DNA of 14,233 nt from Spirochaetota bacterium (lineage in GTDB: Bacteria; Spirochaetota; Spirochaetia; Treponematales; Rectinemataceae): contig JAEZSM010000253.1 in the NCBI GenBank assembly GCA_023421875.1, positions 1-14,233 of the forward strand. The letters run 5' to 3'. The notes beneath the pieces were generated by a model. That model made no database searches and was not told the origin of the DNA. It was given only the letters and a program-made list of their open reading frames with translations. Both the position numbers and the translations under genes were made by a program. How positions within the stretch are numbered: the stretch's first letter is position 1; each line of letters opens with the position of its first letter. This document shows positions 5,883 to 13,186 of this stretch, one piece after another.

Positions 5883-7979
5883 ATGTCGTTCGCAACCGAC
5901 CAGATCCGAAACATTGCCATAGCCGGACATGGGAGTACCGGCAAGACAACACTGCTGGAACATATTCTCTTTCAGGGCGGCTCGATAAGCAAACCGGAAA
6001 CTATCGAGTCAGGCAAGACGGTAAGCGACTACAACGAAGAAGAAATCGCCCGGAAAATCTCCGTACGCTCAGCGCTGACCCATTGTGTCGCAGGCGAGAA
6101 TAAAATCAACTTTATCGACACACCTGGCTCCTCCGACTTCGTTGGCGAAGTTATCCTCGCCTTCCGTGCCTGCGAGAGCGCCCTGGTGCTTATCGACGCC
6201 AGATCCGGCGTTCAAATCGAAACTATCAAGCTCTGGAGAAACCTGGATTCCCGTCAGAAGCCCAGGATGATATTCGTAACGCGGATGGACGAAGAACGCG
6301 CATCCTACGCCAACGCATTGTCCGATGTAAAAGAAAAATTCAAGGTAACGCCGGTTCCTGTCACCATACCCATGGGGGAAGGGGCTAGCTTTAACGGCGT
6401 CATCGACGTGATCAACCGCAAGGCCTATGTCAAGCCGGCTTCCGGCGATGCCAAGGAAGTCGCCTCCGACGTGCCTGCCGAATTCAACGACGCGGTCGAG
6501 ACTGCCCGGATGCAGCTTTTCGAAGCCGCCGCCGAGGGTGATGATGAACTTATGGAAAAATATCTGCTGGAAGGCGAGCTCAGTCAGGAAGATATGCTGA
6601 AGGGTCTCAAAGAAGCCCTGGCCACTGCCAAGATTGTGCCTGCCTTTGCCGGTTCCGGGGTGAAAAACTCGGGCACCGGCGCTTTGCTGGATTTTATCCT
6701 CGCTCTTGCACCCTCCCCTCTGACCTTGGCTCCAGAAAATGTTAAGGATGCGGATGGAAATGATGCGAAAATTAGCGTCGACCCCACCAAGTCAGCCACC
6801 GCCATTGTCATTAAAACCCAGATCGACCAGTTCTCTGGCAGGCTTTCGTTTGTCAAAGTGATCACCGGGAACCTTGCGCCGGATCTCGAGGTAGTCAATG
6901 TCAGGGACGGAAAAAAAGAAAAACTTTCCAAGCTCTATACGGCCCAGGGTAAAAAGATCATAGACAGCTCCAACCTTGCCGCCGGAGACATCGGCATCAT
7001 TGCCAAGTCTGCCAGCCTCAAGACAAACGATACGATTTCCGCTATGGACAAACCCTTTGCCTTCAATCCGCTCAAGCTTCCCACCCCCGTCCATCTCATC
7101 GCCATCTCGGCGACCAACAAGAAGGAAGAGGACAAGCTTAACGAATTGCTCTATAAGGCGGCGGAAGAGGACCTCACCTTCCAGGTGGCCTATAATACCG
7201 AGACCAAGGAAACGGTCATCGCGGGCATGGGCGAGCTCCAGATCAACATGATCCTGGAAAAGATCAAGAATCAGGCAAAAATTTTGGCAGAAACCCGAAT
7301 CCCCCGAATAGCCTACCGGGAAACCATCACTAAAAAGTCCGGGGCCGAGTACACCCACAAGAAGCAGACCGGCGGCCACGGCCAGTACGCAAGAGTCGTC
7401 TTCGAAGTCGAACCCTTGGAGCGCGGCACCGGGTATGAATTCGAAAACAAGCTCTTCGGCCAGTCCGTATCCCGCGGCTTCCTGCCCGGCATTGAAAAGG
7501 GCATCAAGCAGGCGATGGAGAATGGCGTTGTAGCGGGATACCCCGTCGTGGATGTAAAAACTGCCATCACCGACGGCAAGGAACACCCCGTCGACTCATC
7601 GGAAATGGCCTTCAAGCTCGCGTCCCGAGGCGCTTTCCGCGAGGCTACCAAGACTGCGAACCCTGTCCTCCTTGAGCCCATTATGAATCTCACGGTCTTT
7701 GTCGAAGAAAAGAATCTGGGGGATGTCATGTCCGACCTTTCGGGCAGGCGCGGCCGAATCTCTGGCCAGAACCCTATCGGCGGCGGTATCGTCCAGGTGG
7801 ATGCCCAGGCTCCCCAGGCTGAGCTGCTGCGCTACGCAATCGACTTAAGATCCATGACCTCCGGCACAGGCAGTTTCGAAGTGGAGTTCTCCCACTACTC
7901 GCCCATAACCGGCAAGATCGCCGACGACGTGATCAAGGCAGCCCAGGCCTTCAGGACGGCGGAAGCGGAAGAGGAATAA
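5883..7979 (+). CDS. fusA: Elongation factor G-like GTPase (EF-G2 type)
   Basis: A 698-aa translational GTPase with the full EF-G domain set: G domain (1-280), domain II (about 300-400), and domains III-V with the conserved KKQTGGHGQYA, HPVDSSEMAF, LSGRRGRI and EFSHYSP blocks. P-loop is AGHGSTGKT (14-22). Three G-domain features differ from canonical EF-G: switch I reads DYNEEEIARKISV instead of carrying the RGIT motif; the G3 box is DTPGSSDF (79-86) with Ser83 in place of the catalytic His; and G4 is TRMD instead of NKMD. These are traits of the EF-G-like/EF-G2 family (Thermus EF-G-2 has PGYGDF at G3), so it is probably a paralogue of the main translocase, whose own gene would lie elsewhere, and fusA is used here only as a family symbol. 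Role in translocation, ribosome recycling or stress is not known from sequence. Transcribed from a consensus promoter, alone, with a terminator at its end. Confidence 0.93.
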   Translation: MSFATDQIRNIAIAGHGSTGKTTLLEHILFQGGSISKPETIESGKTVSDYNEEEIARKISVRSALTHCVAGENKINFIDTPGSSDFVGEVILAFRACESALVLIDARSGVQIETIKLWRNLDSRQKPRMIFVTRMDEERASYANALSDVKEKFKVTPVPVTIPMGEGASFNGVIDVINRKAYVKPASGDAKEVASDVPAEFNDAVETARMQLFEAAAEGDDELMEKYLLEGELSQEDMLKGLKEALATAKIVPAFAGSGVKNSGTGALLDFILALAPSPLTLAPENVKDADGNDAKISVDPTKSATAIVIKTQIDQFSGRLSFVKVITGNLAPDLEVVNVRDGKKEKLSKLYTAQGKKIIDSSNLAAGDIGIIAKSASLKTNDTISAMDKPFAFNPLKLPTPVHLIAISATNKKEEDKLNELLYKAAEEDLTFQVAYNTETKETVIAGMGELQINMILEKIKNQAKILAETRIPRIAYRETITKKSGAEYTHKKQTGGHGQYARVVFEVEPLERGTGYEFENKLFGQSVSRGFLPGIEKGIKQAMENGVVAGYPVVDVKTAITDGKEHPVDSSEMAFKLASRGAFREATKTANPVLLEPIMNLTVFVEEKNLGDVMSDLSGRRGRISGQNPIGGGIVQVDAQAPQAELLRYAIDLRSMTSGTGSFEVEFSHYSPITGKIADDVIKAAQAFRTAEAEEE

Positions 7980-8001
7980 GGTTCGATTTTTTACGGTTGT
8001 T

Positions 8002-8036
8002 AAAAAAGGGCCGGCCTTATATGCCGACCCTTTTTT
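8002..8036. terminator. Bidirectional intrinsic terminator between EF-G-like gene and nrdR
   Basis: GGGCCGGC and GCCGACCC form an 8-position stem with one C-A mismatch and a 7-nt loop; it is flanked by six A on the left and six T on the right. The symmetric A and T runs give a U-tract in both directions, so it can end both the plus-strand EF-G-like transcript (23 bp after its stop) and the minus-strand slipin-nrdR transcript. The remaining bases to 8094 hold only a short palindrome (CATGATCATG, 8050-8059). Confidence 0.85.
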
Positions 8037-8094
8037 GTAAAAGGCGTACCATGATCATGCGATAAGATTTCGCAATACGTATCCGGAAAGGTCG

Positions 8095-8571
8095 CTAAGC
8101 ACCCTTCCCGTTTTTCCTACCGCTCAAGAGTTCGATCTCCCTTAAAAACTGATCCGCTGTCTCGTATTTTCTGTATACTGAAGCAAACCGTATATAGGCT
8201 ACCTTATCGAGGATATAGAGTCGACGAAGCACCATATCACCGATAGCCTCGGTGGAAATTTCGTTGCTCGCTTTTGCCACCTGGGCCGCCTCGTCCTCTA
8301 TTTCGTTCACCAGGTTTTCTATGGACATTTGGGAAACAGGCCGCTTCTCCAGCGCCCTGGTGAGCCCCCGCTCGATCTTGATGCGCTCAAAAGGCTCCCT
8401 TCGCCCGTCCTTCTTCACCACCATAAGGGGTTTTTCTTCGATGCGCTCGTAGCTGGTAAAGCGCAGGCCGCAGGAAATGCATTCCCTGCGGCGCCTGATG
8501 GCCTCGCCGTTGGCAAGGCTCCTGGAATCTATAACCTTGTCGTCCAGGCTTCCGCAATGAGGACATTTCAT
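8095..8571 (-). CDS. nrdR: Transcriptional repressor NrdR
   Basis: Represses ribonucleotide reductase genes in response to ATP/dATP. The 158-aa length is normal. An N-terminal zinc ribbon has Cys3-Cys6 (CPHC) and Cys31-Cys34 (CISC) around the basic DNA-binding segment with RRRRE; the ATP-cone follows (about 46-140) with KKDGRREPF and the conserved tail VYRKYETADQF. Its ATG overlaps the TGA stop of the slipin gene (ATGA), so translation is coupled to it; an AAAGGA lies 10 nt upstream within slipin. No ribonucleotide reductase gene is in the window, so its targets lie elsewhere. Pairing with a slipin gene is not the usual nrdR neighbourhood (ribD/nusB or coaE/dnaB in other phyla). Confidence 0.97.
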   Translation of the reverse strand: MKCPHCGSLDDKVIDSRSLANGEAIRRRRECISCGLRFTSYERIEEKPLMVVKKDGRREPFERIKIERGLTRALEKRPVSQMSIENLVNEIEDEAAQVAKASNEISTEAIGDMVLRRLYILDKVAYIRFASVYRKYETADQFLREIELLSGRKNGKGA

Positions 8572-9530
8572 TGATGATTGGTCCTTTCCGGCATTTTATC
8601 CCCAATTTCGGCTTGTCCGGAAGTCTGCGCTGGAGCCTGCGGTGCGAGGTACTTTAAAAACTCGATAGGCAGTGGGAATACTATAGTGGAGTTTTTTTCC
8701 ACAGCAATTTCGGTGAGTGTTTGCAGATAGCGGAGCTGTATGGACGAAGGAGCCTTCGCCATCACGGTGGCCGCCTGGGCAAGCTTTTCCGATGCCTGGA
8801 GTTCGCCTTCCGCGGCAATAACCTTTGCCCGGCGCTCCCGCTCGGCCTCGGCCTGCCTGGCCATGGCTCGCTTCATTGTTTCGGCCAGCTCCACCGCCTT
8901 TATCTCCACCGCGGTCACCTTGATTCCCCAGGCGTCGGTGGCCTCGTCGAGAAGCTGCTTGAGAATCTGGCCGAGTTCGGCCCGTTTTGCCAGCATCTCG
9001 TCCAGCTCATGCTGTCCTAGCACTGATCGAAGTATCGTCTGTGCTAAAAGGCTGGTGCTCTTTGTATAATCCGCCACCTTATTCACCGCGAGGGTGGGAT
9101 CGAGAACATTGAAATACACCACGGCGTCAACGATCACCGGTACATTGTCCCGGGTGATCACTTCCTGCTTGGACACGTCGATCGTAAAAGTCCTGGTATC
9201 CACCTTGCGCATAACGTCCAGTCCAAATGGAAGTATTAGATTGAAACCGGGGCCGACTACCGCCATCATGCGGCCCAGCCGGAACAGGACGCCCCGCTGA
9301 TACTCGTTGATTATGCGTATCATAGGCACCATGATCAGCACGGGCAAGGCGAAGATGACAATGGTGATCGGTTCTTCCCAGCGAGCCAGGACTAAACCCA
9401 ACACAGCCCAGGCTATTCCAAGAGCCAGGAGGAGGAAAAACACCGGCTTTTGCTTCCGAACGATAGCGATCAGCGCGAAGCCCAGCCACCAGAGACAGCC
9501 TATAACGAAAAGAATGTAGAATATCGACAT
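8568..9530 (-). CDS. Slipin, SPFH/Band 7 membrane protein
   Basis: A 320-aa membrane-anchored SPFH-family protein, a group that forms large oligomeric scaffolds in bacterial membranes. Three hydrophobic segments lie at about 4-24, 30-48 and 53-75, followed by the slipin start motif INEYQRGVLFRLGR (74-87) and the Band 7 domain (to about 215). A charged Ala/Glu/Arg-rich coiled-coil stretch (about 215-260) leads into a Pro/Gln-rich tail. Slipins are commonly encoded beside an NfeD protease partner; none is next to this one, and three N-terminal hydrophobic segments are more than the single hairpin of typical slipins. The start has an excellent AAAGGAGG 6 nt upstream. First gene of a two-gene operon with nrdR. 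Confidence 0.93.
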   Translation of the reverse strand: MSIFYILFVIGCLWWLGFALIAIVRKQKPVFFLLLALGIAWAVLGLVLARWEEPITIVIFALPVLIMVPMIRIINEYQRGVLFRLGRMMAVVGPGFNLILPFGLDVMRKVDTRTFTIDVSKQEVITRDNVPVIVDAVVYFNVLDPTLAVNKVADYTKSTSLLAQTILRSVLGQHELDEMLAKRAELGQILKQLLDEATDAWGIKVTAVEIKAVELAETMKRAMARQAEAERERRAKVIAAEGELQASEKLAQAATVMAKAPSSIQLRYLQTLTEIAVEKNSTIVFPLPIEFLKYLAPQAPAQTSGQAEIGDKMPERTNHQ

Positions 9531-9550
9531 TGGGTGCCTCCTTTCTGTAC

Positions 9551-9579
9551 AATATAGCGATAGTTTTCTTTACAGTCAC
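9551..9579 (-). promoter_or_regulatory. Possible promoter of the slipin-nrdR operon
   Basis: On the minus strand, GTGACT (-35, 9579-9574, 4 of 6) and TATATT (-10, 9556-9551, 5 of 6) are 17 bp apart. The predicted start near 9544 leaves a very short leader with the ribosome binding site at its beginning, which lowers confidence. Confidence 0.35.
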
Positions 9580-9598
9580 GCTGGGATTTCCTTATTTT
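9569..9598 (+). promoter_or_regulatory. Possible promoter of the five-gene plus-strand operon
   Basis: TTTACA (9569-9574, 5 of 6 to the -35 consensus) with TATTTT (9593-9598) at 18 bp. The start would fall almost on the GGAGG ribosome binding site (9607-9611), so the true promoter may be elsewhere. Its -35 overlaps the -35 of the divergent slipin promoter candidate, within an 86-bp intergenic region. Confidence 0.3.
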
Positions 9599-9616
9599 AT
9601 AAAAACGGAGGAATCT

Positions 9617-9970
9617 ATGGCATTTTCGGACAATCTCAAATCCTTCCTCGAAAAAACCTTCGACGGATCCAAGGAATTCTTTAACAAAGCGGGAGCCCAG
9701 GCCCAAACCTGGAGCGAAATGGGCAAGCTCAGAATTGAAATTCTCCGCCTGCGTCAGAAAGCCCAGTCCTTGACCTCCCGGCTCGGCGCCAATGTCTACG
9801 AACTGCTGGTAGAAAAGGGCGAACCCATGATCGGCGCCTCCTCGGAAGGGGTTGTAGACATCCTGAACCAGCTCAAGGCAGTAGAGCGAGAAATCACCGA
9901 AAAGGAATCGGCGTTCAGGATGGCCGGCGGCAAGGACGCCGATCTGGACGGCGACGGCAGGCCGGGATGA
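9617..9970 (+). CDS. Hypothetical 117-aa helical protein
   Basis: Not recognised. The start at 9617 has GGAGG 5 nt upstream; the frame is open further upstream but without a ribosome binding site. The product is soluble, with no signal peptide or membrane helix. Residues 1-60 and 80-102 look strongly helical with heptad-like spacing (MGKLRIEILRLRQKAQSL; LNQLKAVEREITEKE), suggesting a coiled-coil or helical-bundle protein. The last residues, DADLDGDG (107-114), resemble the Ca2+-binding core DxDxDG of an EF-hand loop, but the protein ends directly after it, so a complete EF-hand is impossible. Its stop overlaps the start of the HAD phosphatase gene (ATGA), implying coupled translation. Confidence 0.8.
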   Translation: MAFSDNLKSFLEKTFDGSKEFFNKAGAQAQTWSEMGKLRIEILRLRQKAQSLTSRLGANVYELLVEKGEPMIGASSEGVVDILNQLKAVEREITEKESAFRMAGGKDADLDGDGRPG

Positions 9971-10638
9971 TTCATACTCCCCGAGCCGTACTCTTCGATC
10001 TGGACGGAACCCTTGCCGACACCATAGAGGATCTCGGAGGGGCCTTCAATTCCGTACTCGCCTCCCGAGGGTATCCAGTAATCCCGGTAGAGCGTTACAA
10101 GACCATGGTGGGAAACGGCTTTATGGCCCTCACAAGGAGAGCTCTACCGCCGGAGGCCGCAGCCGATGAATTACTGGTCGAGACGGTAAATGCTGAAGCC
10201 GAAGAACTCTATTCCAAGCACTTTCTCGATCGCACCAGTCCTTTTCCGGAAATTCCTGAGCTGCTGACAGCACTGAGCGAAAGAAAGGCAACCCTTGCAG
10301 TTCTCTCCAACAAGCCCGACAGGATGGTCGGCACCATTGTTAAGGAGCTGTTCCCGGAGGTGGCTTTTTTTGTCACCGAGGGCAACAAGCCCGACAGGCC
10401 CCATAAGCCCGATCCCACAGCGACGCTGGCTATTGTCGCCGCATCGGGAATACCAGCCAGCGAATGGATTTTTGTCGGCGATTCGGGGGTGGACATGAAG
10501 ACTGGCAGGGCTGCGGGAATGCTCCCCCTGGGCGCCGCCTGGGGGTATCGTTCCCGGGAAGAAATTAAGGCTGGTGGAGCGGCTGGTATGCTGGAAACTC
10601 CAATGGATCTTCTGAATTACTTTAATTGCGCAAAATAG
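9967..10638 (+). CDS. HAD-family phosphatase, phosphoglycolate phosphatase-like
   Basis: A 223-aa cytoplasmic HAD superfamily hydrolase with all four motifs: I, DLDGTLADT with nucleophile Asp11 and acid Asp13; II, LSNK with Ser114; III, Lys147 in HKPDP; IV, GDSGVDM (171-177) with Asp172 and Asp176. The helical cap between motifs I and II (about 18-90) is the C1 type of the Gph/PGP/beta-phosphoglucomutase branch. 2-phosphoglycolate is the usual substrate of this group and would make it a repair/salvage enzyme, but the same architecture acts on other small phosphates and on sugar phosphates. Coupled by ATGA overlap to the preceding gene; the phosphohexomutase follows 70 bp on. Confidence 0.9.
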   Translation: MIHTPRAVLFDLDGTLADTIEDLGGAFNSVLASRGYPVIPVERYKTMVGNGFMALTRRALPPEAAADELLVETVNAEAEELYSKHFLDRTSPFPEIPELLTALSERKATLAVLSNKPDRMVGTIVKELFPEVAFFVTEGNKPDRPHKPDPTATLAIVAASGIPASEWIFVGDSGVDMKTGRAAGMLPLGAAWGYRSREEIKAGGAAGMLETPMDLLNYFNCAK

Positions 10639-10654
10639 AGAGAGCATTTATACT
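10626..10654 (+). promoter_or_regulatory. Possible internal promoter before the phosphohexomutase gene
   Basis: TTGCGC (10626-10631) and TATACT (10649-10654, 5 of 6) are 17 bp apart, overlapping the end of the phosphatase gene and leaving a leader of about 48 nt. The -35 matches at only three positions. Confidence 0.28.
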
Positions 10655-10708
10655 CGATTTAGGCCTATTGCCACTATAGTTGTTGCCAAGTAAGAAAGGA
10701 GCCCCTTC

Positions 10709-12451
10709 ATGGAAAAAGCCGCCCTGATCGCCCGAGCGAAGGAATACGCTGAACAGGAAAAAGATCTCGTTTTTGCTCAAGAAGTTAAAGACATTCTGGC
10801 GGAAAACGACGACAAGGAACTGGAGGATCGCTTTTACAGGGATCTAGAATTCGGCACAGGGGGCTTACGGGGCATCATAGGCGGCGGCTACAACCGGATG
10901 AACACCTTGGTGATCACCAAGGCCACCCAGGGACTCTGCGATTACATCAAAACCCAGTATCCAGGCAAGGCGCTTTCGGCCTGCGTAGCCCACGATTCCC
11001 GACGCAGGTCCACCGATTTTGCCCTGGCAACCGCTCTCGTTTTTGCCGCCAACGGTATTAAAGCGTATCTCTTCCCCTCGTTACGCCCAACGCCCGAGCT
11101 TTCCTTCGCCATACGGGAACTCAATGCAGATACCGGCGTCGTCGTCACCGCCAGCCACAACCCGCCCCAGTACAACGGCTACAAGGCCTACTGGAACGAT
11201 GGATCCCAGGTTGTCCCTCCCCATGACGAGGGTATCATCGAATGCGTTCAGTCGGTGGCCTCGGTCGCTTCTATCTCCAAGGAAGAGGCGCTGGCCAAGG
11301 GGCTGCTAGTCATACTCGACGGATCGGTGGACGATGCCTACGTAGCCATGGTCAAATCCAGGCTTTTACGCCCGCAGCTCATAGCCCAAACCGCTTCGAC
11401 CGCAAAGATCGTCTATACACCCCTTCACGGCACCGGCGCCATGCTTCTGGAGCGGATCATGGGAGAGCTCGGCCTTGAGGTGCTCACGGTGCCCGAGCAG
11501 CGCGAGCCTAACGGCGAATTCCCAACCGTCTCCTTCCCCAATCCGGAGGAACCCGCCGCGCTCAAACTCGGCATCGCGTTGGGCCAGAAGGAAAAAGCCG
11601 ATGTTGTCATGGCCAACGATCCAGACGCCGACAGGTTGGGCATCGCGGTTCCGGACAAGGGCGGCTCCTATGTCCTGATAACCGGAAACCAGCTGGGCTC
11701 GCTCCATCTGGACTACATTCTCCTCACCCTCGCCGAACTGGGACGTATTCCCCCCAAGCCCTATTGCATCAAGACGGTGGTGACCACCGACCTTCAAGCT
11801 GCTATAGCAAAAAAATACGGCGTCGAGTGCCACGACTGCCTTACGGGCTTTAAGTGGATCGCCGATCTCATGAGGCAGTTCGAAGCCCAGGGCAAGGATT
11901 TTATCTACGCCACCGAAGAAAGCTATGGGCACCTGATCGAACCCGAGGTGCGGGACAAGGATGGCATCTCCGCCGCAGCTCTGACCGCCGAAATGACCCT
12001 GTACTGGCGCAGCAAGGGCAAGAGCCTCCTGGATCGCCTGGAAGAACTCTATGAAGAGTACGGCTATCACGAGGAACGGGGCATCAGCAAGTATTTCCAG
12101 GGTCCCCAAGGCATGAAGATCATGAGTGGCATCATGGAAAGCTACAGGGCTAAGCAGCCCATTGCCCTGGGAGGCATTCCCGTGGTGAGCATCAGGGACA
12201 TAAAGACTGGGTACGAATGGGAAACAGCCAAGTCCGAAAAAAGAAAAATCGACCTGCCCGAGAGCGATGTGCTCCAGTGGAGGCTGAGGGACGGAACCCT
12301 CGTAACCGTACGCCCATCGGGCACCGAGCCCAAGATCAAATTCTACATCCTCTGCAGAACCGAGTCCGCGTCAGGCCTGGGTAAAGCCAGGGAGCAGACG
12401 AAGGATAAGATTCAAGCGATCGAAGCGGACATACGGAAGGTTATAGGCTGA
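10709..12451 (+). CDS. Phosphoglucomutase/phosphomannomutase (alpha-D-phosphohexomutase, PgcA type)
   Basis: Interconverts hexose 1- and 6-phosphates, linking glycolysis to glycan and polysaccharide synthesis. The 580-aa protein has the four expected elements: phosphoserine loop TASHNP (147-152, active Ser149); Mg2+ loop DPDADR (304-309); sugar-binding TEESYG (402-407); and phosphate-binding RPSGTEPK (535-542). The N-terminal FGTGGLRGIIGGGYNRMN block is typical of the long bacterial PgcA branch. Whether glucose or mannose phosphate is preferred cannot be read from the motifs. Start supported by AAAGGAG (10695-10701) 7 nt upstream. The exonuclease gene follows after 5 bp. Confidence 0.95.
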   Translation: MEKAALIARAKEYAEQEKDLVFAQEVKDILAENDDKELEDRFYRDLEFGTGGLRGIIGGGYNRMNTLVITKATQGLCDYIKTQYPGKALSACVAHDSRRRSTDFALATALVFAANGIKAYLFPSLRPTPELSFAIRELNADTGVVVTASHNPPQYNGYKAYWNDGSQVVPPHDEGIIECVQSVASVASISKEEALAKGLLVILDGSVDDAYVAMVKSRLLRPQLIAQTASTAKIVYTPLHGTGAMLLERIMGELGLEVLTVPEQREPNGEFPTVSFPNPEEPAALKLGIALGQKEKADVVMANDPDADRLGIAVPDKGGSYVLITGNQLGSLHLDYILLTLAELGRIPPKPYCIKTVVTTDLQAAIAKKYGVECHDCLTGFKWIADLMRQFEAQGKDFIYATEESYGHLIEPEVRDKDGISAAALTAEMTLYWRSKGKSLLDRLEELYEEYGYHEERGISKYFQGPQGMKIMSGIMESYRAKQPIALGGIPVVSIRDIKTGYEWETAKSEKRKIDLPESDVLQWRLRDGTLVTVRPSGTEPKIKFYILCRTESASGLGKAREQTKDKIQAIEADIRKVIG

Positions 12452-12456
12452 CCATA

Positions 12457-13173
12457 ATGCCCTATCCCTCCGACGGAGCTCCGCTGTGGTCCTGGATTCT
12501 GGGGAATAACAACTCAGGCACCCAAGGCAAGAATGGCAAAAATAGAACTCTTCAAGCTTGGACTGTCCCTCCTGGCGCCCAGCGCCTCGATCCCCCCGAA
12601 AACGCCGTCCCAGGCTGCCCCCTTCCCTATGATTGGGAACGACGCCGCTACTGCGCGATCGATGTGGAAACAACGGGACTTGAGTCTTCGAGGGATAGTG
12701 TGCTGGAGATCGGGGTACAGCTCTTTAGCTTCGATCCCGAGGGTGCCCTGCTGCGCGAGGACTCCTGGTCGAGCCTCATAAACCCGGCAATGCCTATTCC
12801 TGCTTCATCCACGGAGATCCACGGCATAACCGATCTTGAAGTATCCCAGGCCCCTTTCTTCAGTCAAATCGTCGATATGCTAAATCCGCTTCTATCGTCC
12901 CGGGTGGCGGTGGCGCACAACGCCGCTTTCGATAGGGGGTTTATCGACGCTGAATACGCCCGTCTCGGTTTGAAAAGCCCATTTTCGGAGGTAGCCGACA
13001 GCCTGCTGCTGCTGCGCCAGGCTAACCCCAATCTTCTCTCCTACAGCCTCGATAAGGCTGCCTTCGTCCTGGGCATCGAACGCGAAAGGTCGCACAGGGC
13101 GCTGGATGACGCTGCTACCTGCATGATGCTCTTCGCTTACTGCTGCAGAACCATGGCGGGGGCATGTCCTTGA
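12457..13173 (+). CDS. DnaQ-like 3'-5' exonuclease (DEDDh family, Pol III epsilon-like)
   Basis: A 238-aa protein with a complete DEDDh exonuclease domain at about 62-232: Exo I AIDVETTGLE (Asp69, Glu71), IHGIT (121-125), Exo II HNAAFDRGF (Asp159) and Exo III SHRALDDA (His213, Asp218). It would remove nucleotides from 3' ends in proofreading, repair or RNA/DNA turnover; whether it is the epsilon subunit of the replicase is open, because stand-alone DnaQ-like proteins are common. The first 60 residues are Pro/Gly/Asn-rich and match no family feature. The ATG at 12457, 5 bp after the preceding stop, has only a weak AAGG nearby, and no in-frame ATG, GTG or TTG closer to the domain was found, so the extension may be real. 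Internal gene of the operon. Confidence 0.88.
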   Translation: MPYPSDGAPLWSWILGNNNSGTQGKNGKNRTLQAWTVPPGAQRLDPPENAVPGCPLPYDWERRRYCAIDVETTGLESSRDSVLEIGVQLFSFDPEGALLREDSWSSLINPAMPIPASSTEIHGITDLEVSQAPFFSQIVDMLNPLLSSRVAVAHNAAFDRGFIDAEYARLGLKSPFSEVADSLLLLRQANPNLLSYSLDKAAFVLGIERERSHRALDDAATCMMLFAYCCRTMAGACP

Positions 13174-13186
13174 AACAGGGAACACC

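Noticed and set aside
6792..7586. Minus-strand open frame of 264 codons antisense to the EF-G-like gene
   Set aside because: Shadow of a GC-rich coding strand; no motif, no ribosome binding site, and it lies fully inside a conserved gene.
8050..8073. Palindrome CATGATCATG and a weak adjacent hairpin as an operator
   Set aside because: It lies downstream of both converging genes, beyond the terminator, where an operator would have nothing to control.
11366..12109. Minus-strand open frame of 247 codons antisense to the phosphohexomutase
   Set aside because: Same reasoning: antisense shadow over conserved catalytic motifs.
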